A stretch of DNA of 64,000 nucleotides from Mastigias papua. Lineage: Eukaryota > Cnidaria > Scyphozoa > Rhizostomeae > Mastigiidae. The notes beneath the pieces were generated by a model, which had not been told where the DNA came from, did not search any database, and saw nothing but the letters and a program-made list of their open reading frames with translations. Shown one piece after another: positions 25,249 to 34,959 of the stretch; the first letter of the stretch is position 1, and every line of letters starts with the position of its first letter. A program made the translations under genes and the position numbers. The stretch spans positions 13,260,214-13,324,213 of the forward strand of contig OZ025273.1 in NCBI GenBank assembly GCA_964019165.1. The letters run 5' to 3'.

Positions 25249-25266
25249 TAATGTGTTTTCTATCAT
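24943..25266 (-). CDS. Unidentified 107-codon ORF overlapping the inverted repeat
   Basis: The frame reads FHHESTRTLSNLGAKSMREK and then a leucine-rich stretch (YLNYLQLLDLLASKALLTL). The opposite arm of the inverted repeat, read on the plus strand, gives a related peptide (FHESAWALSNLVTNSLRE). The arms therefore conserve a coding-like pattern. No family recognised. It may be a transposon-derived or host gene fragment that was duplicated in inverse orientation. Confidence 0.25.
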   Translation of the reverse strand: MIENTLHFHHESTRTLSNLGAKSMREKFCLQIAKEIFMKRPLSNVPILYLNYLQLLDLLASKALLTLSECMQTLESFFCQESNTKPKELTYKYRLETVFSHKNGEIC

Positions 25267-25412
25267 CCAATTGCTATTCTAGGGATATCATATGATGCCC
25301 AATCCAAAATTCTACTCATTATCAAATGTATTGCATGCCTGAGCCTTCAATGTAAGGATTAAGTTCAGAAGGAATTACATGCATAACAATTTCTTTTGAC
25401 TGAAAGTACCTA

Positions 25413-27065
25413 TCTATATACAAAGATCCCTAAAATGCAAATGAGCTTGCCTTTTGTTTACATCAAAAGGACCGTCACCCACTGGGTAATACGAACTCCT
25501 ACTAGGATATTGGTCGGAATGCCCCCAAACTTGGCCATTTGTTCCCACCTGGTCTGAATGCCACTATTACGTTTTGCTTTATTTTTGCATATTTTTCTTC
25601 ACTGAGATATTCCACTTTCTATCTGGCAATTTTTTCGGCTATGTGTGTCGTCTTTTGTTCTTCATTGTTTTCGTCCTCAACCATAACCTGCGCTCATTAC
25701 AACATGAGATCGCACTGGTAGAGGATGTTGTTGGAATTCGTGGAAAACTTCGCTCTCTCTGTGGCAGTTGAGTGGCTGTTTTCATTCCAAAGGTTTGTTG
25801 TTGCTTGCCTGTAGCTACTTCGCTGATTATCAGTGTTTTTCTTCCCTTTTAAGCTATATACAGTATGTCCATGTTCTCAGCGAGATTGTGATACTTTTGC
25901 TTGAGGGTGATATCACCATGAAAGACCTTCCGAGCAGTTCGATTCTCTCTGCTACATCATAGTGCTTTTGCCGTATGTTGTGATAAACCATGTAGAAGAT
26001 ATTTCATGTTGTATTTTGTGGAATATCGCTGTGTATTTCGCTCACTCTTTACACTTCGTTACCTGACATAGGTTAACATTCGGGAAGATTTCGATTTGGT
26101 TTGCTTTCGCATGATGTGAAGTTCCAGGTTTGTTTTGAGGAGAATAAAGTAAGCCGTAATAAAATATCTACCAGTATAGCACTGAAATTCTTTTATCTTA
26201 TTTCTTTAGTTTTCTACGTGCTTTTTAGTGCGAGGTTTTTCGTTGTGTTCTCTACTATAACTCTGAGGGGTTTGTAGGCCCCCTTATAGTTTAAACAATA
26301 AAAGGACTGTTCTTCGTCTTTCATGTCAAGTGTGATTACTCGGAAACTACGTTATACATTCGCTTACAAGATGCCCGAATATTTTGTATTTTACTTGCTA
26401 AGTTTCTTGGGTTTTAGCCATATAGCGTTTTGGTATCCCTCAACCTTTATTCTGCTGTAGTTTGTGAGGAGATATGCGAGGGGATTCCCAAGTTCATCTC
26501 ACGATTGCAGATACATTCAATCCTTTGTTTCCTAACAACTACATAATAGATATGAGACTGCAGAGAGTTCTGAAAGTTGTTTTGTAGAACCCACTGGACT
26601 GATTAATAATTGCTAAGATTTTTAGAGTGCTGTTCACTTTTAGCTTATATGCATCAGTTGGAGGAAAGGATGTCTCCATGCTAGGCCACTCTGACATTGT
26701 TTACAGATGAGATGTTGTTTGTAACTTCTACATACCTCTTTATGTTTGCAACGTAGTTACTGTAGGCTAAATCTAGACGTCTTCCAATATATTCTGTAGA
26801 TTATTGTAGTTTGATGCATCTCTTTCCGTTCCTTCTACTTGCATTATTTTGAGGAAACTATAGCGTGCATTCTCTCTAAAACTGTGAGGGGCGCCTCATA
26901 TTACTCTCAGTCCCTGTAGCTGATGCCTTCCTTACTCCCAGTACAGTTTGTAGCTTAATCCCAGTACTCTTTATTTATAACACTTTCATAGTTCTTTTCA
27001 ATATGACTGTGTCTTTGTTGAAAACAGTTGCCCTCCTTTCTCAGCTCATTTGTTATAAATGCCAT
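25413..27065 (+). mobile_element. Helitron 1, 5' part (copy B)
   Basis: The copy starts with TCTATATAC preceded by A (25412). The following ~95 bp (aaatgcaaatgagc, aaaaggaccgtcaccca) resemble published Helitron 5' ends in wording and are repeated at 32220-32315. The body is collinear with copy A (for example gatatcaccatgaaagac matching 84 onward). It is non-coding. It stops at ataaatGCCAT, where a 4-kb insertion begins, and resumes at 31037 after the same GCCAT. Confidence 0.75.
27061..27065. repeat. Target-site duplication GCCAT (left)
   Basis: Repeated at 31037-31041. An uninterrupted Helitron copy (near 46495) has a single GCCAT at the equivalent point. Confidence 0.85.
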
Positions 27066-27504
27066 TGTTGAGAATAATTCTCCAATCTCGCTGGTACAAA
27101 GATTGTAGAACCAAGTACAGAAGTTTCACTCCAAGAAATACAACTCAGTTACATTTTCTCTAATTCATAACTATTCTATCACTCTACTTCTCTCTCTCTA
27201 CATCTCTCTAAATTTGCTAAATCAATTAGGTTTTTTATACATGAAGCTAGGAAATTACGTACGAATAGTTTAAAATTACTAACCAATGACATTACACTAG
27301 GAAGATAATGCTACGTAAATAGTTGTTTTGATAAACATTAATCATAACTTTCCCAGGTTAGTAATTTCCCTACGTTATTCTTACACTATGGTTATGCGTG
27401 TGAGAACGAGACTATTACGTCTTTACATCATACAAACACGAAGAAAATATATTACGTTAGCAAACTATATCGGATAGTTAACCTTTATCTACGAGACACA
27501 GCTA
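27066..27504 (+). mobile_element. Copia-like solo LTR candidate, left part
   Basis: Begins TGTTGAGAA; the matching end at 31036 reads TTCCCAACA. TG...CA termini with a short inverted repeat and a 5-bp duplication are the hallmarks of an LTR, and TGTTG...CAACA is typical of Ty1/copia. No gag or pol is present between the ends, so a solo LTR of about 500 bp, later split by the Tc1-like element, is the simplest reading. Superfamily is inferred. Confidence 0.5.
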
Positions 27505-27781
27505 CAATCAATGCCAAAAGTCTTGGAACACTTACTGTATTTTTTGATCTGGCTGGTGAGCGTTCCCCTCTCCCCTTCAAAACAATGTTGATTTATACAG
27601 GTTTTATACACAGTAAGTAAGTCAAATTGCATTCACACAACTGTCAGCTAACCCAACCGTTAATTCAACATTGTTCTGGGGGGTAGGGGGGGCCTAATCC
27701 GTTGTGCTTCACCGGAATCTCATAATTGTCACATAAAATGCTGCGGTCAAAGGGTGTTCCAAGGACTTTTGGCAGTGATTG
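27505..27781 (+). repeat. 277-bp terminal segment, left copy (MITE-like)
   Basis: Has its own terminal inverted repeats (CAATCAATGCCAAAAGTC...GACTTTTGGCAGTGATTG). Essentially identical to 30697-30973; only one substitution was noticed (cttgg versus ctttg). Confidence 0.95.
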
Positions 27782-28401
27782 TCTGAGACAGATACTGCCC
27801 ATGCAATAGTATGACAATAAAATATATATGTATCATAGGGTTTTCCATGGTCCTGATTTCAATGGAAATATTTCCAAATCGATATCTCTATTGGTTTTGG
27901 CAGGAGCCATGGTGGGGTACGTGAAATGGTAGCATTTTCACTGTGAGAGAAAAACTATAAATGTTGTAACAGAACATCACGTTCTATGTCAAATTTTCTG
28001 GTATGGATTGAAGAGTAGGTTGTATGCTATAAAAAGAGAACACTGCTACTGGAATGCCATTCAGTGCACTTCGCTGCACCAAAAACGAACTACAGCAAAG
28101 ACGTCGAATCTTCGAGCGATACACCACTTTTTGCCCCTGCAGAAGCACCCATCTCTTTCGTAAAAGCCTCTGTTATACAAGATTGTGACATTGAAACGAT
28201 GCAGGTACGATGGGGCTTCTTCTATTTCAAATAGTAGTTCCAGCAACAGGAGCAGAAAATGCCTCCCCATGCGGTCATTGTTTCACAAAGATGTTGTTGC
28301 AATAGTGGGCATAGGCACATCACTTTTGTAAACACTATTGTTCCTCCGTAGCGTTGGCAAGCTACGGTGTCATTGTAATGGTAGCGAAAGTGCAATTTGG
28401 C

Positions 28402-28782
28402 CACGGTTTACCATTTCTATTTTCCCTTCTATCCTTTACTGGTAGTAGGTACCCAAGAACGGAAAATGCTAAAAGTGGTACATCGATATGTACCTTCATG
28501 AGATGACGCGAAAATACATGTCTATTACTCGTACCTTAGTGAAATCTGGGAAATAGCCACGGTTTACCATTTTACGCAGATAAACATGAATAGGATCAAA
28601 GTCAGATTTCAAAAAATGGTAAACCGTGCAGTTTTTCTCGTTTTTCTCAGAAAATCTAGAGAAGATTTATTCACAAATATAGACAGCTGTAGTTTGTGGT
28701 CATGTACCACTTTTTCCAAACTTGCAGCAATATCGAAGAATTCATTCGTATTTTATAAGGAAAACTAGAATGGTAAACCGTG
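28402..28782. repeat. Nested inverted repeats of CACGGTTTACCATT
   Basis: Forward copies lie at 28402 and 28558, reverse copies end at 28628 and 28782. This gives an outer pair 381 bp apart and an inner pair 71 bp apart. The outer pair extends about 25 bp with mismatches, as MITE termini would. No clean target duplication was seen. Confidence 0.7.
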
Positions 28783-29131
28783 ATGGTAAACTGTTGGAAT
28801 ATACCATTGGAGACGGAATCCAATTCAATGCGACTTTGGGCTGAATTGAGTTTAATGCTTTATAGGTATAGGGCCGCAGTTTTTTTAAGCAAAAGTGTGG
28901 CATTGGGTCGTTTAAGGCCATATTAGAGGAAAATTTTTCACTTATCTACATAATTCCATCGTCTCCTTATACAAGTCAAAGGGCGACTGGTATTCATTGA
29001 GGACACCTTATTGAGGACACCTTGGGAGACCATAGACAAGGGAAAATTCGCTGTAATACTGCATAATTCATATGGTTTAAATACTAATGAACAAGCTGTA
29101 AGATATAATATTGCAAGTAATTTGAATGAAT

Positions 29132-30211
29132 TCAGTATTTAGTTCTATATCCACCAGACTTTACAATTCTCTGTAGACGAAGGGTCATTGTCTCTACAGT
29201 GCGGTCAATAATAGATGCATCATACTGGAGAAGTGTACTCAAGACCCTTTGTTTAAATGATTCAAAGTCCTCCCTGATAATTTTTCGCTTCAATGCATCC
29301 TCCCTAAGACTACGCTTAATATTATGAAAAATATTTTCTATGGGATTTAGGTCTGGTGATCTAGCTGGTATTTCTACAAGTTCAGCACCAATTTCCTGCA
29401 AGGCATCTTTCGCTACCATACTTCTTTGGCTTGGGTCATTATCCATAACAAGCAGTAATTTCTCCTTGCGTTTTAGCACTGCACAATCCATTAAGACCTT
29501 TTGTAGAGTTCCTTGCACAAATTTGGCAAACCAAGGTCCGTTCATCTTCTCATATTCTTCAGCAAGAACCACTCCTGTTGAATGTGAGATGCCCACCAAA
29601 AGATGCAACGAACGTCCCCCTGGTAAATTTTTCGATCCTTTGCTCGTATATTTCAGCCCTTCATTGCTTTTCCTCCAGACTTTTCCACCAGCACATAACG
29701 CATCTTCATATGGCTTTTGATTGTGCCTAAAAGAGACACCGTCCAAATACAGAAGAACCTCGTCTGTCCAAAAGTGTGTGTTATAGTTTTTCAGAGCTGT
29801 TTTTGCATACCGCACTCTGCGTTGCCTGTCATCTGATGAAAGTATACCTTTTCTTCTGGATCTCAAAAAATGATACCCAGCATCATTTAATGTACGTACA
29901 AGAGTTCTGTAGCTGATGCTTGTGATTTCACACTCTTTTGCGACGTCAACGATTCTGACGTTCGGGTTCTCATCTCTCATTTTGCGGAAAGTTCGAATAA
30001 ATCTGCCCTTGACTTTCTTCGTCATCAATGTTGGTCGACCCGTTCTCTTCTTCGTACTTTGGCTAGAAAAGCCCTCCCGACATATCCTCACAGTACTTGA
30101 TGGTGAGATACTACAGCGTCGAGCAATCTCCCTGTACGACAAGGAGGACTCTCGTCGAAGGTAGCAGATATACGCTCTGGCTTTGGCACTAATTCTTACG
30201 TGAAATACCAT
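29132..30211 (-). CDS. Tc1-like transposase, intact (359 aa)
   Basis: Cut-and-paste transposase of the Tc1/mariner superfamily. It binds the terminal repeats and inserts the element at TA. The ORF starts MVFHVRISAKARAYICYLRR and has no stop or frameshift. Residues ~15-60 form a paired-type helix-turn-helix (LSYREIARRCSISPSS), followed by the GRP-type motif GRPTLMTKK. The catalytic triad is visible: Asp in LYLDGVSF, Asp in LLVMDNDPSQ, and Glu in SPDLNPIEN, with 34 residues between the last two, so a canonical DD34E. The length is close to the family's usual ~340-350 residues. It lies centrally between the two 277-bp segments and is the best candidate for a still-active enzyme in the window. 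Confidence 0.93.
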   Translation of the reverse strand: MVFHVRISAKARAYICYLRRESSLSYREIARRCSISPSSTVRICREGFSSQSTKKRTGRPTLMTKKVKGRFIRTFRKMRDENPNVRIVDVAKECEITSISYRTLVRTLNDAGYHFLRSRRKGILSSDDRQRRVRYAKTALKNYNTHFWTDEVLLYLDGVSFRHNQKPYEDALCAGGKVWRKSNEGLKYTSKGSKNLPGGRSLHLLVGISHSTGVVLAEEYEKMNGPWFAKFVQGTLQKVLMDCAVLKRKEKLLLVMDNDPSQRSMVAKDALQEIGAELVEIPARSPDLNPIENIFHNIKRSLREDALKRKIIREDFESFKQRVLSTLLQYDASIIDRTVETMTLRLQRIVKSGGYRTKY

Positions 30212-30696
30212 TTTGTCTCAGTTATTCTGATGCGTGGCGTAGATGAGTATTAGATATATGACACCTTTCCTTAGATTCCCCTTTTTACCACTTAGACTTT
30301 TCCATTCGCCATATTGCACGGACAGGAAATTAGTGGGTTTGAATAGAAACTGTATGCCATATGAGTAAAATTTTTCATGTATTGAAGAGTTTCCTGCTGC
30401 CAGTATGTGTTTACTATGTATTAATCACTTGTTTTTATTGCACGAGTGTTCGATACTGACAAGAACGGGGACAAAGAAAGACAATTATTTGTGACTAAGA
30501 GACAACTGCGACTATAAGAATAATACACCTAAATTAGCAACTCATGAGGTAGAACTCTATGAACCCCTTTAATTCTACACCTTCCCCCCAATATATGTAA
30601 TTTTAGATGGCACCATTGAACTCAGCACTATGGAAAACCCCCACCCCCCACCAACTATTTCCTGTACACCTCAACGTTTTACAGATTTTCCTCAGA

Positions 30697-30973
30697 CAAT
30701 CAATGCCAAAAGTCTTTGAACACTTACTGTATTTTTTGATCTGGCTGGTGAGCGTTCCCCTCTCCCCTTCAAAACAATGTTGATTTATACAGGTTTTATA
30801 CACAGTAAGTAAGTCAAATTGCATTCACACAACTGTCAGCTAACCCAACCGTTAATTCAACATTGTTCTGGGGGGTAGGGGGGGCCTAATCCGTTGTGCT
30901 TCACCGGAATCTCATAATTGTCACATAAAATGCTGCGGTCAAAGGGTGTTCCAAGGACTTTTGGCAGTGATTG
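30697..30973 (+). repeat. 277-bp terminal segment, right copy (MITE-like)
   Basis: Direct repeat of 27505-27781. Its outer end (tgattg|TA) and the outer end of the left copy (TA|caatca) form the only TA duplications. Confidence 0.95.
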
Positions 30974-30975
30974 TA

Positions 30976-31036
30976 TGTGTGCTTCTATGTATAGAAGGGA
31001 CTGCGATAGCCCTGCTGGATGGTGGTTTTCCCAACA
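30976..31036 (+). mobile_element. Copia-like solo LTR candidate, right end
   Basis: Last ~60 bp of the LTR candidate, ending TTTTCCCAACA, followed by the duplicated GCCAT. Confidence 0.5.
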
Positions 31037-32219
31037 GCCATTACTGAATTCTATTGATCTGTCTGTACACGATGATATAGTTTTCTGGGATTACTTACTA
31101 CTAGATAGTATGATCATTCCTATTGTGTAGACTTGATCTCTTGAGCCCTTACTATCACCTCCCGTACCAAATTCTGTTATTGTTCGAAACCCCGGGTTGA
31201 TGATTTATATTTTATAACATGTTTCCTATACATAGCAGTATTCTTTTATTTTTATGACGTAAGAATATGGAGTCATCTGAGGTATTAGAATTCTATACAG
31301 CATAATTTAATGGCTAAATAAGGCTAATATACCAGTTAACAAAGGATTACAAGATGTGACCACATTACAGGTTTATAGTTCAGACATAATCGTGTAACAC
31401 TTTGGGCAAGATTTGCAATCACCCCACAGATCATAGTAGTAGTCATACCTGTCATTTGATAGACTATACTGTATATGTTATACACTGTTACAATTATACC
31501 ATTAAATTTTACAAGACTCTCTACATTAGAATTGAAGTATGCAGGAGACAATACATAACGTTGTTCATTAATGCCTCACTGTAAAGAACATTTTGAAGGA
31601 TTATGTGCTTATTTCATATACAGTAGACTAGCTTAGTACCGATAGCCCACTAAACGCGGGCTCCCCTTACTCAATTCAAAAGTTGCAGATTAGCATTGGA
31701 AAGACTAACGCAGTGCCCCCATGAAAGTTGCATGGTCTGCATTTTCGATGAGCAACGATCAGAAAGGTCGCATAGGATCACAAGAAGGTGACGTCATGGG
31801 CCTCTGCGATGGATCACGTGACCTTCGGTAGTGCATTGTGCAAATCCAAGAAAATTGTGAGAAAAAATTGTGCACAAAATGGTGGGATACCTGCGCTAGG
31901 CTACGGGGTCTCTTGACTTTCTTCCTGTCCCTTTACTGCCCCGTAGCCTAGCGCAGGTATCCGACCATTTTGTGCACAATTTTTTCTCACAATTTTCTTG
32001 GATTTGCACAATGCACTACCGAAGGTCACGTGATCCATCACAGAGGCCCATGACGTCACCTTCTTGTGATCCTATGCGACCTTTCTGATCGTTGCTCATC
32101 GAAAATGCAGACCATGCAACTTTCATGGGGGCACTGCGTTAATCTTTCCAATGCTAATCTGCAACTTTTGAACTGAGTAAGGGGAGCCCGCGTCTAGCGG
32201 GCTATCGGTACTAAGCTAG
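31037..32219 (+). mobile_element. Helitron 1, 3' part with palindromic terminus
   Basis: Resumes collinearity with the other copies at GCCATtactgaattctattg and ends at CTAG (32216-32219). Within the last 35 bp, stem AGCCCGC (32185-32191) pairs with GCGGGCT (32197-32203) around a 5-nt loop, 12 nt before CTAG. This is a textbook Helitron 3' end. The terminal ~594 bp (31627-32220) are a palindrome with arms of about 282 bp. Confidence 0.8.
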
Positions 32220-32221
32220 TC
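32216..32221 (+). other. Helitron head-to-tail junction CTAG|TC
   Basis: The 3' end CTAG of Helitron 1 is followed with no spacer by TCACTATATACTAAGATCCC, the 5' end of a second Helitron (compare TCTATATACAAAGATCCC at 25413). The pair is flanked by A at 25412 and T at 47419. Confidence 0.75.
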
Positions 32222-32315
32222 ACTATATACTAAGATCCCAGAAATGCAAATGAGCTCACCTATTGTTTACATCAAAAGGACCGTCACCCAATGGGTAATA
32301 CGAACTCCTCCTAGC
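32220..32315 (+). mobile_element. Helitron 2, 5' end
   Basis: About 95 bp matching 25413-25507 with a few substitutions, up to cgaactcct.ctag. After that the sequence switches to LINE ORF1. Helitron sequence resumes at about 46035. Confidence 0.75.
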
Positions 32316-32879
32316 ATCTTAACATCAATAAGCAAAATGACAGCTGTAGCAACATCAGAAAAATTAAAGGTATTCTTGAATCGAACACTCCAAGGAGGAT
32401 CTTGCTTCGTGGAGACTCACACGTCCGCCGTGTTGGTGAAACTAACTCCCTCTCCAACTGCATTCTGCCAAGAGGAATCGGGGGGTTAAAAAGTGACCAA
32501 CTGGTTTCCAAGCACAGGGGTACAATAAACAGTGAGCTAGAAAAGACAGACGAAGTAATAATTCATGTTGGAAGCAATGATATTAGCAAAGGAGTAAAGC
32601 AAGATGCAGTAACAAATGACATCGATTGCGCTTGTGGAAAATTAAGGGAGATAAACCCGAATATTGAGATAGCCATTTCATCAAGTTTTCTTCAAAAATA
32701 TGATACCACGAAGAACCTTCGGATCATCGAAACGAATGCGGCACTGGAGCGATACTGCCTCTTGAACTGGTTTGAGTTTCTTAACAATTCCAACATCACT
32801 TTTAAGGATCTGGACAAATGGGGCATGCATCTTACCCTGGAAGGTTATCGCTTATTTGCTAGCAATGTAAATGCCCGTC
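32316..32879 (+). pseudogene. LINE ORF1 fragment with SGNH-hydrolase-like (esterase) domain
   Basis: Open frame from about 32315 with no start of its own, so it is cut at its 5' side. The domain shows the GDS block (ILLRGDSHVRRV), the GxND block (IIHVGSNDIS) and a C-terminal His block (GMHLTLEGYRLFASN). Together these are the SGNH/GDSL fold found in ORF1 of CR1/L2-type LINEs. The frame is broken at 32880 by the BEL element and the LINE resumes at 44484. Confidence 0.7.
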
Positions 32880-33222
32880 TGTGGGGAACTCTGAGCAGGC
32901 GCGCACATATGCTAGTCATTTTCTTTTTCTTGCAGCTTAATACTTAATCCTTCCGTGGTAGACAGGTTACCCCTGCCCACAGCAAACAACTTAATTATAC
33001 ACATCCAATATAATATTTGTCTTACTTATGATTGGTTATGATTTACCATTGTCTTTGAGAATTATATTAGCTAGCACGTGATATTAGATTTAGTGAGGAC
33101 AGTGGAGTGTAAGAATACGGATAGATCGAAATCGACAAATTAAATCTCTTTTCGTGAATTACTCCGCGATTGATAAAGCACCTGAATCAGCGTAGAACAG
33201 AGTGGAAACGCAAGATCCCACA
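32880..33222 (+). repeat. BEL element 5' LTR
   Basis: 343 bp, TGTGGG...CCCACA inverted termini. It is preceded by CCGTC (32875-32879) and matched by the 3' LTR at 44137-44478 with roughly a dozen differences by eye. A primer-binding-site-like ttggtccaccgaaccgagg follows directly. Confidence 0.93.
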
Positions 33223-33277
33223 TAAATTGGTCCACCGAACCGAGGTGAGAGTAAATCGTGCGAGTTCACTGTAGATC

Positions 33278-33381
33278 ATGGAAGATCTTGAAAAGAAAAA
33301 GAAGACTAGAAAGTATCATCGCGTAGTTACTACAAAGCTGCTGACCAAAATTCAAACAGAACTTGATAAGCAGCTTGATAT
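33278..33381 (+). pseudogene. BEL gag, first 34 codons before the gypsy insertion
   Basis: Start MEDLEKKKKTRKYHRVV. It ends at the gypsy target duplication ATAT (33378-33381). The remainder of gag continues at 38597 in the same orientation. Confidence 0.8.
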
Positions 33382-33850
33382 TGCAGCAATTACATTTTTA
33401 GTTACTTTATCTTCCACTCCATTCATTCATTCATTGCGTGTTTTTCTACAACTCATTGCCATCACTTCCTCTACGCTAACACTAAACTAACATCACACTA
33501 ACATTCTATTGCGTCATAACACCTTGCCCTTTTGTTAGGCCTATTTTTAAACTAACTTTCCCTCAACACATTGTCTAGCCTTTCCTTCCCTACACCGATT
33601 TTTGTTATTCCATCTTTATACGTAATTCCGGGGAGCAAATAGATATACCAAATCATAATTTGTAAATAGTTCAGTTGAATTTCTATCTTGGCGAAGAAAC
33701 ACACAAAAACACAATTCGCGTGTAGCTTATTGTCTCCAGTCTACAAATACCAGAGGAAAGAAAAGAGAAATACAGTGGTGAGACCGTTCAATTAGTATAG
33801 TTTAAAACTTTATTAGTAATTCAAAAATTGAAACGAAGAGAATTACTAAA
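33382..33850 (+). repeat. Gypsy element 5' LTR
   Basis: 469 bp, the same length as the 3' LTR (38128-38596), with about ten differences by eye. The termini tg(c/t)agcaatt and aattactaaa form an imperfect inverted repeat. It is followed by a primer-binding site beginning TGGTGACCG, matching the 3' end of tRNA-Trp as known for the CsRn1 clade. Confidence 0.93.
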
Positions 33851-33981
33851 GTGGTGACCGAGCCTACGAACTACTACGCAAGTTTCATTGTTTATTCGCT
33901 GATTGCTTTGATTGTCTATTACTGTTTGTATTCGTACTTGCCATTTTACACAACCGTTTTCATTGCCATTTCCACATCATC

Positions 33982-34909
33982 ATGCTTGATCCACCGACCA
34001 CCGCTGGTTCATCCTCTGCTGATCCTATCGTCCTCCCACAACCTCACGCTGTCCATGCCGTCTCTCTGAAATTACCACCTTTTTGGCCTACCGATCCTGT
34101 AGTCTGGTTTGCCCAAGTTGAAGCACAGTTTCTCACTCGTGGTATTACCTCTCAATCCACGCAATTTTTGTATGTCATTGCCTCGTTACAACCCGAAATT
34201 GCCCAAGAAATTCGAGACCTTTTGATTTCTCCCCCAACTGACACTCCCTACGATGGTTTGAAAGCTACACTCATTCGCCGTACTTCCGCTTCTGAACAAA
34301 AACGCCTACCTCAATTGCTCATCGCCGAAGAACTCGGAGACCGCCAGCCCTCTCAACTCCTTCGCAAAATGCGTCAGCTCCTTGGTGACAATGTCCTCGA
34401 GGATGGTATTTTAAGGCAATTATTTTTGCAACGTTTACCTCAGAACATTCAGCTTATTCTTGCTTCGACACCTCAGACTGTCTCCCTTGAAGACCTTTCT
34501 CTGCTTGCTGCCAAAATCCTTGAAGTTGCCTCGCCTCATCCGTCTGTTGCTGCTCTTACTCCAAGTATCCCACCACCAACCATGCACGACCATAACCAAC
34601 AAATCGCTGCTTTGCAAGGCCAGATTAATCAGTTAACTGCCCAACTTCAGGCCCTCTCTACTCACCTTGATTCACGTGATCAGCCTCGTTTTCATGGACG
34701 TAGTCGCTCTCGTTCTTGCTTTTCTAGGCCTTCGTTCTCCCATTTCACCTAGCCGCACTCGTCTGTCTCCATACTGTTGGTATCATGAGCTTTTTGGCCC
34801 TGCCGCCCACAAATGCATCCCACCTGGTACTTTTCTCTCTGACGCATATACTCCAGTCTCTCACACTGCCACTCCACAACAGTCGGAAAACTTCACCGCC
34901 AGCCACTAG
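33982..34909 (+). pseudogene. Gypsy gag with CHCC-type zinc motif, frameshifted
   Basis: The main frame runs 33982-34752 from MLDPPTTAGSSSADPIVL. The capsid-like core is PPFWPTDPVVWFAQVEAQF, then SEQKRLPQLLIAEELGDRQP, followed by a basic Arg/Ser-rich tail. A frameshift near 34735 puts the zinc motif in the next frame as CWYHELFGPAAHKCIPPG, where the expected fourth ligand Cys is replaced by Gly. The frame returns to the first one near 34880 before the protease. Coding capacity is therefore damaged, but only by point and indel changes. Confidence 0.85.
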
Positions 34910-34959
34910 CGGCGACCTGTCCAGCTGGCTCTTCCATCACCAGTCGCCTATTTTACATC

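Larger units (their letters stand above)
27505..30973. mobile_element. Composite Tc1-like transposon, 3469 bp
   Basis: It is flanked by TA at 27503-27504 and 30974-30975. The outer ends are inverted repeats, CAATCAATGCCAAAAGTC on the left and CAATCACTGCCAAAAGTCC as reverse complement on the right. The element is built from a 277-bp segment at each end in direct orientation, with a ~2.9-kb centre that encodes an intact Tc1-like transposase on the minus strand. TA duplications exist only at the outer ends; the inner ends of the 277-bp segments abut TCTGAG and CTCAGA. Confidence 0.75.

Noticed and set aside
25539..25962. Three overlapping short plus ORFs
   Set aside because: Inside the non-coding Helitron body; no domain and not conserved in copy A.
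27505..30973. LTR retrotransposon with 277-bp LTRs
   Set aside because: The repeats have Tc1-like inverted ends with TA duplication, and the centre encodes a transposase, with no gag, RT or primer-binding site.
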